A stretch of DNA of 64,000 bases from Flavobacteriales bacterium (lineage in GTDB: Bacteria > Bacteroidota > Bacteroidia > Flavobacteriales_F > PHOS-HE28), in NCBI GenBank assembly GCA_016705545.1, contig JADIYA010000006.1, positions 248,001 through 312,000 of the forward strand, read 5' to 3'. The position numbers and the translations under genes are program-made. The notes beneath the pieces are model-generated. The model saw only the letters and a list, made by a program, of their open reading frames with translations, searched no databases and was not told the origin of the DNA. Shown here in pieces: positions 17,912 to 26,981 of this stretch (the first letter of the stretch is position 1; every line of letters begins with the position of its first letter).

Positions 17912-19263
17912 CCAGGACGACTCGTTGGCATATCGCTGCTGCACTCGCGCTGTTGCTCCTCGCTTTGCTCTTCGGCGCGCTTGCTGCCTTCGCCTATCTC
18001 TTGCCTTCGTTTAGCGATGCATTGCCATTCCAGCAGTTGCGGCCCGCGCATGTCTCAGCCGCTCTGTTCTGGATCATCACGGGTGCCACGGCCGGCGTGC
18101 TGCACTATAAGGATGACACCTTCGGCTATCGGTCGCATGTACCCCTGCACGCAGGGTTCCTCGGCCTCTGGCTAGCCACCATCGTTGCCGTCTTCATGGC
18201 GTATGGGCTCGGACGGTTCGGTGGCCGTGAGTATTGGGAGTTCCCTCCCCTATTGGCTCTCCCGATGCTACTGGCTTGGCTGCTGCTCATGGCCCATTAC
18301 TTACTCGCCTGGGTTCGACGCTCACCCGATCCGCCGCTCTATGTGTGGATGTGGACGACAGGCATCGTCTTCTTCCTCATCACTTTCATCGAGCAGAACC
18401 TCTGGCAGCTGCCCTGGTTCCGCGAGACCTACATGCGTGAGATCACGGTGCAATGGAAGTCGAACGGCGCCATGGTGGGCGCATGGAACCAGATGATCTA
18501 TGGCTCGGCGCTCTATATCATGACACGGATCAGCGGCGATGAAGGCATCGCCCGTGGTCCCAAGGCCTTTCTCTTCTGGTTCCTGGGCCTTTCGAATCTC
18601 ATGTTCAATTGGGGCCACCACATCTACAACGCCCCCACGGCCTCATGGATCCGGCATTTGGCCTATGGCATCAGCATGGCCGAATGGATTCTCTTCATCA
18701 ACATCATCCGAGGCTTCAAAGCCAAGCTCGATGAGAACCGCAGGCATAAGCATCTCACCGCGTATCGCTTCCTCATCGCCGCTGAGGTCTGGGTCTTCCT
18801 GAACCTCTTCCTGGCCCTTCTGATGTCAATCCCGGCTATCAATCGTTACACCCATGGTACACACATCACGGTGGCGCATGCCATGGGAGCCACTATTGGC
18901 ATCAACACCATGATCCTGGTGGGCTCCATCTGCTGGATGTTGCGCTACGACGAGCGCGCCAGCGACCAGCGATGGATGGAGCGTGCGCGCAAGTTCACGA
19001 TGGCCAGCCTATTGGTATTCTGGATCGCGCTCATCGTCGCTGGGATATTGAAGGGCTGGCGCATCACCGCGCTTGGCATTGAGGACTTCCAGCAGGTTAT
19101 GCAGCCCGTGACGCAGGTGCTCTTCGTGTTCGCCGTGGCCGGCATCGGAATTCTGGTGGGTTTGGGCTACATCGGCATCCGGCTCCTGTGCTTGTGTTTG
19201 AAGTCGCCTTTATCCACTAGCTCTGGGGCGCCCACTCCTGTCACTCAGTCTTTCAATCAATGA
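17908..19263 (+). CDS. norB: Nitric-oxide reductase subunit B
   Basis: 451 residues with about 12 membrane helices. Ligands visible: heme b His in LRPAHVSAALF (about 47), FeB histidines including WGHHIYNAP (about 236) and the heme histidines in THGTHITVAHAMGATIG (about 315-325); the Glu-rich FIEQNLWQLPWF lies between. It reduces NO to N2O as a NorBC complex at the cytoplasmic membrane, and its product is the substrate of the NosZ encoded 11 kb upstream. The start overlaps norC. nadA begins 4 bp after the stop, so norCB and nadAB are one transcription unit. Confidence 0.95.
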   Translation: MTRTTRWHIAAALALLLLALLFGALAAFAYLLPSFSDALPFQQLRPAHVSAALFWIITGATAGVLHYKDDTFGYRSHVPLHAGFLGLWLATIVAVFMAYGLGRFGGREYWEFPPLLALPMLLAWLLLMAHYLLAWVRRSPDPPLYVWMWTTGIVFFLITFIEQNLWQLPWFRETYMREITVQWKSNGAMVGAWNQMIYGSALYIMTRISGDEGIARGPKAFLFWFLGLSNLMFNWGHHIYNAPTASWIRHLAYGISMAEWILFINIIRGFKAKLDENRRHKHLTAYRFLIAAEVWVFLNLFLALLMSIPAINRYTHGTHITVAHAMGATIGINTMILVGSICWMLRYDERASDQRWMERARKFTMASLLVFWIALIVAGILKGWRITALGIEDFQQVMQPVTQVLFVFAVAGIGILVGLGYIGIRLLCLCLKSPLSTSSGAPTPVTQSFNQ

Positions 19264-19267
19264 AGCG

Positions 19268-20239
19268 ATGGGAGAGCTGATGGAAACCCCTCTTGCAGCG
19301 AGAGCCAATGCGAGCAGTGCGCTGTTGGAGGAGATACTGCGGCTGAAACGTGAGCGTAACGCTGTGATACTGGCCCATTATTACCAGACCCCGGGGATAC
19401 AGGAGCTGGCCGATGTGATCGGTGACAGCCTCGCCCTTGCGCAGGCAGCGGATAGAAGCAACGCGGATGTGATCCTCTTCTGCGGCGTTCACTTCATGGG
19501 CGAAACCGCCAAGATCCTCAACCCGGATCGCATCGTGCTCGTACCGGATTTAGAGGCTGGATGCTCTTTGGCGGACGGTGTGACCGCATCAGCGTTCGCC
19601 GCCTTCCTTGATCAGCACCCTGATCACCTTGTGGTGAGCTACATCAATTGCAGCGCAGCTGTGAAGGCGATGAGCGACATCATCTGCACCAGCAGTAATG
19701 CCGTTCGCGTGGTGAATAGCTTGCCAACGGATCGGGCCGTGATCTTCGCCCCAGACAAGCATCTGGGGGCCTACGTGCAGCGCATCACGGGCAGGCGGAT
19801 GTTGCTCTGGGATGGCAGCTGTGAGGTGCATGCCGCGATCAGTCGCGATAAGCTGAAGTCGCTGATGGGAAAGCACACGCAGGCTAAGCTCATCGCGCAT
19901 CCCGAGTGCCCCGAGGAGATCCTGACTGAAGCGGATCACATCGGCTCCACAGCATCACTGCTCGAATTCGTGACGCGCGACCCTGGATCAACATTCATCG
20001 TCGCCACTGAGGCTGGCATCCTGCACAACATGCGCAAGGCAGTTCCCCACAAGACACTGATACCCGCGCCGGCTTTCGCAGAGAATACCTGCGCGTGCAG
20101 CGAATGCCCCTACATGAAGCTGAACACGCTGGAGAAGGTGCGAGATGCTTTGAAGGACATGAAACCGGAGGTGAGCTTGCCTGAAATGGTGCGCTTGGGC
20201 GCCGAACGTGCTTTGCGACAGATGCTCGCGTTGGGATGA
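19268..20239 (+). CDS. nadA: Quinolinate synthase A
   Basis: 323 residues. Condenses iminoaspartate with dihydroxyacetone phosphate to quinolinate in NAD synthesis. Family motifs: ILAHYYQTPGIQELADVIGDSL (19 to 43), GVHFMGETAKIL, the [4Fe-4S] cysteines in EAGCSLAD (about 98), HPECPEE and ENTCACSECPYMKLN (about 275). The ATG 12 bp downstream (METPLAAR) is an equally good start. The [4Fe-4S] cluster of NadA is labile, which may explain placement directly behind norB. The 3' end overlaps nadB (ATGA). Confidence 0.95.
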   Translation: MGELMETPLAARANASSALLEEILRLKRERNAVILAHYYQTPGIQELADVIGDSLALAQAADRSNADVILFCGVHFMGETAKILNPDRIVLVPDLEAGCSLADGVTASAFAAFLDQHPDHLVVSYINCSAAVKAMSDIICTSSNAVRVVNSLPTDRAVIFAPDKHLGAYVQRITGRRMLLWDGSCEVHAAISRDKLKSLMGKHTQAKLIAHPECPEEILTEADHIGSTASLLEFVTRDPGSTFIVATEAGILHNMRKAVPHKTLIPAPAFAENTCACSECPYMKLNTLEKVRDALKDMKPEVSLPEMVRLGAERALRQMLALG

Positions 20240-21786
20240 AGCCGCTGGACGTCATCGTGGTCGGAGGCGGCATCGCGGGCATGGCCTATGCCGCCGCGCT
20301 CATTGATTCGGCTCGCAATCGGCCCTTGCGCATACGCGTGCTTTCCAAGGCACCAGTGGCCGGCAGCAGCTCACACGCGGCTCAAGGCGGCGTGGCCGCG
20401 GCTATGGGCGCCAACGATTCATTCGAGCTGCATGCGGCCGATACCATGATGGTAGGCGCTGGCCGCAACGACCCCGACATGGTGGAACTCGTGGTACGCG
20501 AAGGCCCATCGGTCATTCATTGGCTTGAGCGGATGGGCGCTGTTTTCGATAAGGATGCCACGGGCCGATTGGAGATGGCACGTGAGGGCGGCCACAGCGT
20601 CGCACGCGTGGTGCATCATCGCGACCGCACCGGTGGCGAGATCGTACGTGCGCTGCGAATGCACCTGCGCAATGCACGGGAGGTTGAACTGATCGAGGGT
20701 CAGCATGTGCTGGACCTGGTCGTCGAGGACAGCCCGCTTGGCCGTGCTTGCACTGGTGTGCGCGCGATCGAATACGCTAGCGGTGATCTGCTTGAGTGCC
20801 GGTCGGACCTCGTTATCCTGGCAACAGGGGGCGCTGGTCAAGTCTATGAGCATACGACCAATCCTATCGAGGCCACCGGCGATGGCATCGCCATGGCATT
20901 GCGTGCCGGTGTCGCCTTGCGCGACATGGCCTTCGTGCAATTCCATCCCACGGCGCTTTACACCGGAGAGCGGGGCCAAACGCCCTTGATCAGCGAAGCG
21001 GTGCGCGGAGCGGGTGCGCGGCTGCTGCGGCATGACGGCCGACATTTGATGAGCGGCCTGCATCCAGCTGGTGATCTAGCTCCTCGCAACGTTGTGGCCC
21101 GTGCCATCCTAACAGAGATGCGGAGCACGGGCGTGCCCTACGCGCTGCTCGATGCCTCACCGATCGGCAGCACCTATTTCGCTCAACTGTTCCCGGCCAT
21201 CGAACGAGAATGCCGTTCACATGGCCTCGCACCGGGCCACGACCTTCTGCCGGTAATGCCAGCCGCACACTACCTCTGCGGAGGCATCGCCATCGATGAT
21301 CGGGGCCGAACCTCCTTATCGGGCCTCATGGCCTTGGGAGAATGCGCCGGAAGTGGCTTGCATGGTGCAGACCGCTTGGCCTCCAATTCGCTCTTGGAGG
21401 CGCTGGTTCTGCCACAGCGCACGGCTCTGGCCAGTTGGGCATTCGCACCCAAGAATGCTGCGCCTCGGCTCCCTGGAGTAGTGCGATCAAAGCTCTCCCG
21501 CCAGAAGCCCGCTACGGCACTGCGCGCGCAAGCAGCCATCCGCCACGCCATGTCCACGCATTTGGGTCTGCTGCGCAATCGCGATGGCATGGAGGCTGCT
21601 CTTCGCGTCGTTGCGCATTGCGAGCGCGTCATAGCACCCATGTGGATGCGTCGCCGATGGTCGCTGGAGCTGATCAACTTACGCGACCTCTCGGCCGTTG
21701 CACGGGCCATCATCGAGGGCGCGTTGAATGAAACAACGAGCATTGGCACCCACCATCTTGAGGCCCGGCAAACGGTGGCTGCTTGA
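20236..21786 (+). CDS. nadB: L-aspartate oxidase
   Basis: 516 residues. FAD-binding GGGIAGMAYAAAL near the N-terminus, SHAAQGGVAAA (about 46), the catalytic region HHRDRTGGEIVRAL, GGAGQVYEHTTNP and the C-terminal NSLLEAL of the succinate dehydrogenase/fumarate reductase flavoprotein family. Oxidises aspartate to iminoaspartate for NadA using oxygen or fumarate. Last gene of the norC-norB-nadA-nadB unit. Confidence 0.95.
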   Translation: MKPLDVIVVGGGIAGMAYAAALIDSARNRPLRIRVLSKAPVAGSSSHAAQGGVAAAMGANDSFELHAADTMMVGAGRNDPDMVELVVREGPSVIHWLERMGAVFDKDATGRLEMAREGGHSVARVVHHRDRTGGEIVRALRMHLRNAREVELIEGQHVLDLVVEDSPLGRACTGVRAIEYASGDLLECRSDLVILATGGAGQVYEHTTNPIEATGDGIAMALRAGVALRDMAFVQFHPTALYTGERGQTPLISEAVRGAGARLLRHDGRHLMSGLHPAGDLAPRNVVARAILTEMRSTGVPYALLDASPIGSTYFAQLFPAIERECRSHGLAPGHDLLPVMPAAHYLCGGIAIDDRGRTSLSGLMALGECAGSGLHGADRLASNSLLEALVLPQRTALASWAFAPKNAAPRLPGVVRSKLSRQKPATALRAQAAIRHAMSTHLGLLRNRDGMEAALRVVAHCERVIAPMWMRRRWSLELINLRDLSAVARAIIEGALNETTSIGTHHLEARQTVAA

Positions 21787-21797
21787 CGCTGCCGCCC

Positions 21798-22226
21798 TCA
21801 CCGGAAACGCTCGTCGAAGCACGCTAAATGAACAGAGATGGAGTCGAGTTGGCTCGGCTCGGGCGAATCGGGCAACTGATGCAAGAGCTTCATGAGCGGA
21901 ACCAGATAGTCATGCAGTGCGAGATGGGCTTCTCCTTCCATGGTGCAACGCTCTAAGATCGCCCCCATCCGTGCATCCAGTGAATCGCGCAGCAGGCTGC
22001 CATCCAATCCGCTGCCTGGATATGCGGAAATCAGTGCGCGCATTCCGCGGATGCCTTCCATAGTCTCCGGGTTCGCCTTCCACCGCCCCAATTCATCGCG
22101 TGACTGCAGAGAGCTTGAATCCACCGCGAAGCGCGATTCACTCTCCGTCGAATCAGCATAGGGAGTCGAGTGACAGGCACTGAGAGCCACCATTAACAGT
22201 ATCAGTGGGCTTGAGATGCGAATCAT
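21798..22226 (-). CDS. Hypothetical lipoprotein
   Basis: 142 residues: signal sequence with lipobox LSAC near residue 18, then a hydrophilic, probably helical body rich in Ser, Leu and Asp. No family recognised. Convergent with nadB (12 bp between stops) and divergent from the flavo/Fe-S-like gene across the dyad at 22262-22275, for which it has no convincing -7 element. Confidence 0.6.
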   Translation of the reverse strand: MIRISSPLILLMVALSACHSTPYADSTESESRFAVDSSSLQSRDELGRWKANPETMEGIRGMRALISAYPGSGLDGSLLRDSLDARMGAILERCTMEGEAHLALHDYLVPLMKLLHQLPDSPEPSQLDSISVHLACFDERFR

Positions 22227-22261
22227 GGGTTGAAGGTCGGCCGATAGCCTAATGTCGGAAT

Positions 22262-22305
22262 ATGATATGTGTCATGATATGGAAGGATCTGTGCCGGGAC
22301 CTTTG
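22262..22305 (+). promoter_or_regulatory. Site D: Fnr-type dyad and -7 element before the tyrosine phenol-lyase/tryptophanase operon
   Basis: ATGAT-ATGT-GTCAT at 22262-22275 and GACCTTTG at 22298-22305, spacing 22 nt. The second dyad is degenerate here (TGGA-N8-TGCC). The predicted start of transcription is next to ATG 22310. Confidence 0.6.
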
Positions 22306-22309
22306 CGCG

Positions 22310-24145
22310 ATGCACGCTGCTTCAGGCGATTCTACTGGGAATCGGCATTCGTTTCATATCCCGGTGATGGGGCTGGGCTATACCATTGATACGCCCTTGA
22401 AGGTAGCGCATTGGGGCATCTCCTCCGTGGTGTCGATCATCGAGGATGAATTGGTGGAGCGCATGCGCGCCTACCACGCGGAAAAGAACGGAGAGGCGTA
22501 CGAACCCATCCCGAAGCCCTCGCCCGACCATCGCGCGCGGCGCATCACGGCCTACTTGGACCTGCTACAGCGCCTAGTGGACCGGAACACGGAACGCGTG
22601 CGCGCCACGCCGCTTGCGCCCGGTTCGGATAGCACGCAGTACCTCGAGCTGTTGCCACCGGGGTCTCCCTTGCTGGAACGCCACCGCGCGGTGACGGCGA
22701 TGGCACCAGGAGGCGCGCGTGAGACTGCGGAGGAGGCATTGCGCGCATGCATCACGCCGGGTTCGATCGATGTGAACATCATGGCCAAGATCGATCCCAC
22801 GAACTACGGACCGGATGGTATGCCCTTGCCGGACGAGTTCTGCGATGCCATGGCCGCCTTCCGCGGTTTCGCCAACAGCACGCTACGTTCCGGGATCGTG
22901 CTCAGCGCGGGTTACAACCCCAGGCTGTACAACTACATCGCGCAGTTCGCCGACTTCCTGCCCGATGCGGAAGGCCGGCTGCGCAAGCAGGTCATCCTCA
23001 AGGTGAGCGACCTGCGTTCGGCCCAGGTGCAGGGTAGGCTGCTGGCGAAGAAAGGCGTGTGGGTGTCGGAGTTCCGGATCGAATCGGGTCTGAACTGCGG
23101 CGGGCATGCCTTCGCCACGGACGGCTTGTTGATGGGTCCGATCCTGCACGACTTCGCGGAGCACCGCAGCGCACTGGCCCAGGAACTGTTCACCACCTGC
23201 AACGAAGTGCTGGCAGGCCTCGGCAAATCCGTGTTCCGTGAGCAACCTCCACAACGCATTACCGCCCAGGGCGGCATCGGCACGGCGGCGGAGGACCGCT
23301 TCCTGCTGGAGCACTACGGGGTGGACGGCACCGGGTGGGGCAGTCCCTTCCTGCTGGTGCCCGAGGCCACCAACGTGGACGATGCCACCTTGCAGCAGCT
23401 CACACATGCGCGGCCCGAGGACTTCTTCCTCAGCAACGCTTCACCGCTGGGTGTGCCCTTCCACAACTTCCGGCCGAGCAGTTCGGAACAGCAGCGTCAG
23501 GCGCGCATCGCCAAAGGACGGCCAGGGAGTCCCTGCTACAAGGCGTTCCTCAGCAGCAACACCGAGTTCACCGAGCGGCCCATCTGCACGGCCTCGCGCC
23601 AGTACCAGCATCTGAAGCTGCAGCAGCTGCGCGCCACCGTCACCGACCCCATCGCGCTGGCCCGCGAGGAGGCCGCCGTTACCGACAAGGATTGTCTGTG
23701 CGAAGGGCTGGGCTCCGGTGCGCTGTTGAAGGCCGGACTTTCCCCGGCGCACAATCTTGAGGCCGTGGCCATCTGCCCGGGACCCAACACCGCCTACTTC
23801 AGCAAGGTGGTGTCCCTGCGCACCATGGTGGACCATATCTACGGGCGCACCGACCTGCTGGCCGGAGTGGAGCGGCCCCACATGTTCATCAAGGAACTGG
23901 GCTTGTACGTGGACCACTACAAGAGAGAACTGGAACGCTGCACCAATGAGATGAACGCGAAACAGCGCCGCCGCCTCACCACCTTCCGGGACAACCTGCT
24001 CGAGGGCATCCGGCACTATGGCGGTCTGGTGCAGAGCGCCTTCGCCGATGCAGCAGCGGATGCCGAACGTTTCCGAACCGCGCTCGAGTTGCATGCCGAC
24101 GAAATCAGCGGGATGCTCCTACCAGATGCCCGACCCGTGGCTTGA
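22310..24145 (+). CDS. Uncharacterised protein resembling an FMN TIM-barrel enzyme with a cysteine-rich C-terminal part
   Basis: About 611 residues from ATG 22310; upstream in-frame ATGs lie inside the promoter. Not a family I can name with certainty. The order FHIPVMGLGYTIDTP, GISSVVSIIED (N-terminal), GLNCGGHAFATDGLLMGP (about 262-279) and ITAQGGIG followed by GTGWGSPFLLVPEAT (about 320-350) parallels nitronate monooxygenase/PfaD-type FMN barrels, where a GGH motif and a GG phosphate-binding loop occur in that order. The last third has cysteines in ICTASR, KDCLCEGLG and ICPGPNTAYFS that could hold an Fe-S cluster. It precedes tyrosine phenol-lyase by 19 bp and is the first gene of that operon. 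FMN and Fe-S binding are inference. Confidence 0.7.
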   Translation: MHAASGDSTGNRHSFHIPVMGLGYTIDTPLKVAHWGISSVVSIIEDELVERMRAYHAEKNGEAYEPIPKPSPDHRARRITAYLDLLQRLVDRNTERVRATPLAPGSDSTQYLELLPPGSPLLERHRAVTAMAPGGARETAEEALRACITPGSIDVNIMAKIDPTNYGPDGMPLPDEFCDAMAAFRGFANSTLRSGIVLSAGYNPRLYNYIAQFADFLPDAEGRLRKQVILKVSDLRSAQVQGRLLAKKGVWVSEFRIESGLNCGGHAFATDGLLMGPILHDFAEHRSALAQELFTTCNEVLAGLGKSVFREQPPQRITAQGGIGTAAEDRFLLEHYGVDGTGWGSPFLLVPEATNVDDATLQQLTHARPEDFFLSNASPLGVPFHNFRPSSSEQQRQARIAKGRPGSPCYKAFLSSNTEFTERPICTASRQYQHLKLQQLRATVTDPIALAREEAAVTDKDCLCEGLGSGALLKAGLSPAHNLEAVAICPGPNTAYFSKVVSLRTMVDHIYGRTDLLAGVERPHMFIKELGLYVDHYKRELERCTNEMNAKQRRRLTTFRDNLLEGIRHYGGLVQSAFADAAADAERFRTALELHADEISGMLLPDARPVA

Positions 24146-24164
24146 TAACGAACGAACTCCTGCG

Positions 24165-25555
24165 ATGAACATGAGCAAGACATCCTGGGCCGAGCCCTTC
24201 AAGATCAAGATGGTCGAACCCCTCTTCATGTCCACGCGTGAACAGCGCGTGAAGGCCATCGAAGAAGCCGGGTACAACACCTTCCTGCTACCCTCTCAGC
24301 TGGTCTATATCGACCTGCTCACCGACAGTGGCACCAGCGCCATGAGCGACCGCCAGTGGGCCGGGCTCATGCTCGGCGACGAAGCCTACGCCGGCAGCCG
24401 CAACTACTACCACCTGGAGGATGCCGTGAAGAGCTTCTACGGATACAAGTACCTCGTGCCCACCCACCAGGGCCGTGGCGCGGAGAACATCCTCTCGCAG
24501 ATCCTTATCAAGCCCGGCGATATCGTGCCCGGCAACATGTACTTCACCACCACCAAGCTCCACCAGGAACTGGCGGGCGGCACCTTCGTGGACATCATCG
24601 TGGATGAGGCGCACAATGCGAAAAGCGACTTTCCATTCAAGGGCAACGTGGACCTTGCCAAGCTGCAGCGCGTCATCGACGCGCATGGTGCAAAAAAGAT
24701 CCCCTACGTCTCCATTGCCACCACGGTGAACATGGCCGGTGGGCAGCCCATCTCGCTCGCCAACCTGAAGGCACTGCGCGAGCTGACAGCAAGCACGGCA
24801 TCCGCATCATCCACGACATGACGCGCGTGGCCGAGAACGCCTACATGATCCAGCTGCTGGAGGAGGGTCAGGTCGGCCGCAGCGTGGCGGAGATCGTGCG
24901 GGACATCTGCTCACTTACCGACGGTGCCACCATGAGCGCCAAGAAGGATGCGCTGGTGAACATCGGCGGCTTCATGGCCACCAACGAGTGGGACGTGTTC
25001 GAGGAAGCGCGCAACATGGTGGTGATCTACGAAGGGCTGCACACCTACGGCGGGCTCGCCGGACGGGACATGGAGGCCATGGCCATCGGCATTGAGGAGA
25101 GCGTGCAGGACGATCACATCCGCGCGCGGGTAGGGCAGGTGTTCTACCTCGGGCAGAAGCTTAACGACATGGGCATCCCCATCGTGCGGCCGGTGGGCAC
25201 ACACGGCATCTTCCTCGATGCGAAGGCCTTCCTGCCGCACTTGGCGCAGACCGCCTTCCCCGGGCAGGCCCTCGCCGCCGAGCTCTACATCGACAGCGGC
25301 GTGCGCGCCATGGAGCGCGGCATCGTCAGCGCCGGCCGCGACAAGACCACCGGCGACCACTGTTATCCAGAGCTGGAGTTGGTGCGCCTCACCATCCCTC
25401 GCCGCGTATACACCCAGGCCCACATGGACGTGGTGGCTGAGAGCGTGCAGCGCGTGTACGGACGGCGCGACCGCATCACCGGCCTGAAGATGACGTACGA
25501 GCCGAAGTACCTGCGTTTCTTCCAGGCGCGGTTCGAACAACTGCCTGCCGCATGA
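24165..25555 (+). CDS. tpl: Tyrosine phenol-lyase, frameshifted in this sequence
   Basis: About 463 residues of a PLP-dependent beta-eliminating lyase: LLTDSGTSAMSDRQWAG, GDEAYAGSRNYYHLE, PTHQGRGAEN, the PLP lysine in MSAKKDALVNIGG, and GLAGRDMEAMA. The substrate-specificity segment is SGVRAMERGIVSAGRD, with Met and Arg as in tyrosine phenol-lyase rather than Val and Ile as in tryptophanase, so it should cleave tyrosine to phenol, pyruvate and ammonia. The frame breaks at AA 24791-24792: one more A restores LTAKHGIRIIHDMTRVAEN. ATG 24165 gives normal family length. The 3' end overlaps tnaA (ATGA). Confidence 0.88.
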
Positions 25556-26925
25556 AGCACCGCACCATCATCGAGCCCTTCCGCATCAAGAGCGTAGAGC
25601 CCATCGGTATCAGCACCGAAGCGGAGCGAATTGAGCAACTGAAGGACGCGCACTACAACCCTTTCCTGCTGCGCTCACGTGATGTGATCATCGACCTGAT
25701 GACCGACAGCGGCACCAGCGCCATGAGTGCGCACCAATGGGCCGGTATGATGGAGGGCGACGAAGCGTACGCGGGCTCACGGTCCTGGGAGCGCATGCAG
25801 GATGCCGTGCGGGAGCTCACTGGATTGGACCACGTGTTGCCCACGCACCAGGGCCGCGCGGCAGAGCGCATCATCTACGGCCATCTGGGCGGGCCGGGCA
25901 AGGTCTTCATCAGCAACACCCACTTCGACACCACGCGCGCCAACATTGAATTCACCGGCGCCACAGCTATTGACATCCCCATCGCTGAGGGCCGGGACCC
26001 TGCGATCCGGCACCCCTTCAAGGGCAACATGGATGTGGCCGAGCTGGAGAACCTGCTCAAACAGCACAGGGGCCATGTGGGCGCAGTGATACTCACGGTA
26101 ACGAATAACAGCGGTGGCGGGCAACCCGTGAGCATGGCCAACGCCGAGGGTGTCGCTGCCATCTGCAAGCGGCACGGCGTGCCCTTCCTGCTGGACTGCT
26201 GCCGCATCGCCGAGAACAGCTGGTTCGTGAAGCATCGGGAGGAATGCATGGAGGGCCTCTCCTACCGCCAGATCGCGCAACGCATGTTCAGCTTGGCCGA
26301 TGGCGCTGTAATGAGCGCGAAGAAAGATGCACTCGTGAACATGGGCGGCTTCCTCGCGCTGCGCGATGGCGCAATTGCCGAGGCTTGCACAAATCTGCTG
26401 ATCATCACAGAGGGCTTCACCACTTACGGCGGCTTGAGCGGACGCGACATGGAAGCCATTGCCATTGGCCTCGAGGAGGTCTTCGACCCGCACTACCTCG
26501 ACTACCGCATCCGCAGCACCAAATTCCTCGGCGAGAAACTGCATGCCCTCGGCGTGCCCCTCATGCGCCCGATCGGTGGTCACGCCGTGTATGTGGATGC
26601 GAAGGCGCTCTATCGGCACATCGCGCCCGACCAGTATCCTGGGCAGGCTCTAGTCGTCGAGCTCTACAGGTTAGCGGGCATCCGCGCGGTCGAGATCGGT
26701 TCGGTGATGTTCGGCACCTATGCAGCCGATGGCAGCTTGAAGCCTTCAGCGATGGAACTGGTGCGCCTGGCCATCCCGCGCCGCGTATACACCCAAAGCC
26801 ACATGGAGTATGCGGCCGAGACCTTCGAGGAGATCATGCTCACGCGTGACCAGGTGCGGGGCTACCGCATCATCAAAGAGCCGCGGTTCCTCCGGCACTT
26901 CACGGCGCACTTCGAGCAAATGTAG
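25552..26925 (+). CDS. tnaA: Tryptophanase
   Basis: 457 residues, intact paralogue of the preceding lyase. LMTDSGTSAMSAHQWAG, PTHQGRAAERI, PLP lysine in MSAKKDALVNMGG, GLSGRDMEAIA. The specificity segment AGIRAVEIGSVMFG carries the Val and Ile typical of tryptophanase, and the end EPRFLRHFTAHFEQM also matches TnaA. Cleaves tryptophan to indole, pyruvate and ammonia. Translationally coupled to tpl. The Crp/Fnr gene at 26982-27674 converges on it. Confidence 0.92.
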   Translation: MKHRTIIEPFRIKSVEPIGISTEAERIEQLKDAHYNPFLLRSRDVIIDLMTDSGTSAMSAHQWAGMMEGDEAYAGSRSWERMQDAVRELTGLDHVLPTHQGRAAERIIYGHLGGPGKVFISNTHFDTTRANIEFTGATAIDIPIAEGRDPAIRHPFKGNMDVAELENLLKQHRGHVGAVILTVTNNSGGGQPVSMANAEGVAAICKRHGVPFLLDCCRIAENSWFVKHREECMEGLSYRQIAQRMFSLADGAVMSAKKDALVNMGGFLALRDGAIAEACTNLLIITEGFTTYGGLSGRDMEAIAIGLEEVFDPHYLDYRIRSTKFLGEKLHALGVPLMRPIGGHAVYVDAKALYRHIAPDQYPGQALVVELYRLAGIRAVEIGSVMFGTYAADGSLKPSAMELVRLAIPRRVYTQSHMEYAAETFEEIMLTRDQVRGYRIIKEPRFLRHFTAHFEQM

Positions 26926-26981
26926 CAGCCGGTGATGTCGACTGCTCAGCAGCCCTTAGCGCCAGAGCATGCTACGGCTCC

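Noticed and set aside
22262..22309. Upstream ATGs (22262, 22274) as the start of the flavo/Fe-S-like gene
   Set aside because: They lie in the Fnr-type dyad and upstream of the -7 element, so they should not be transcribed from that promoter.
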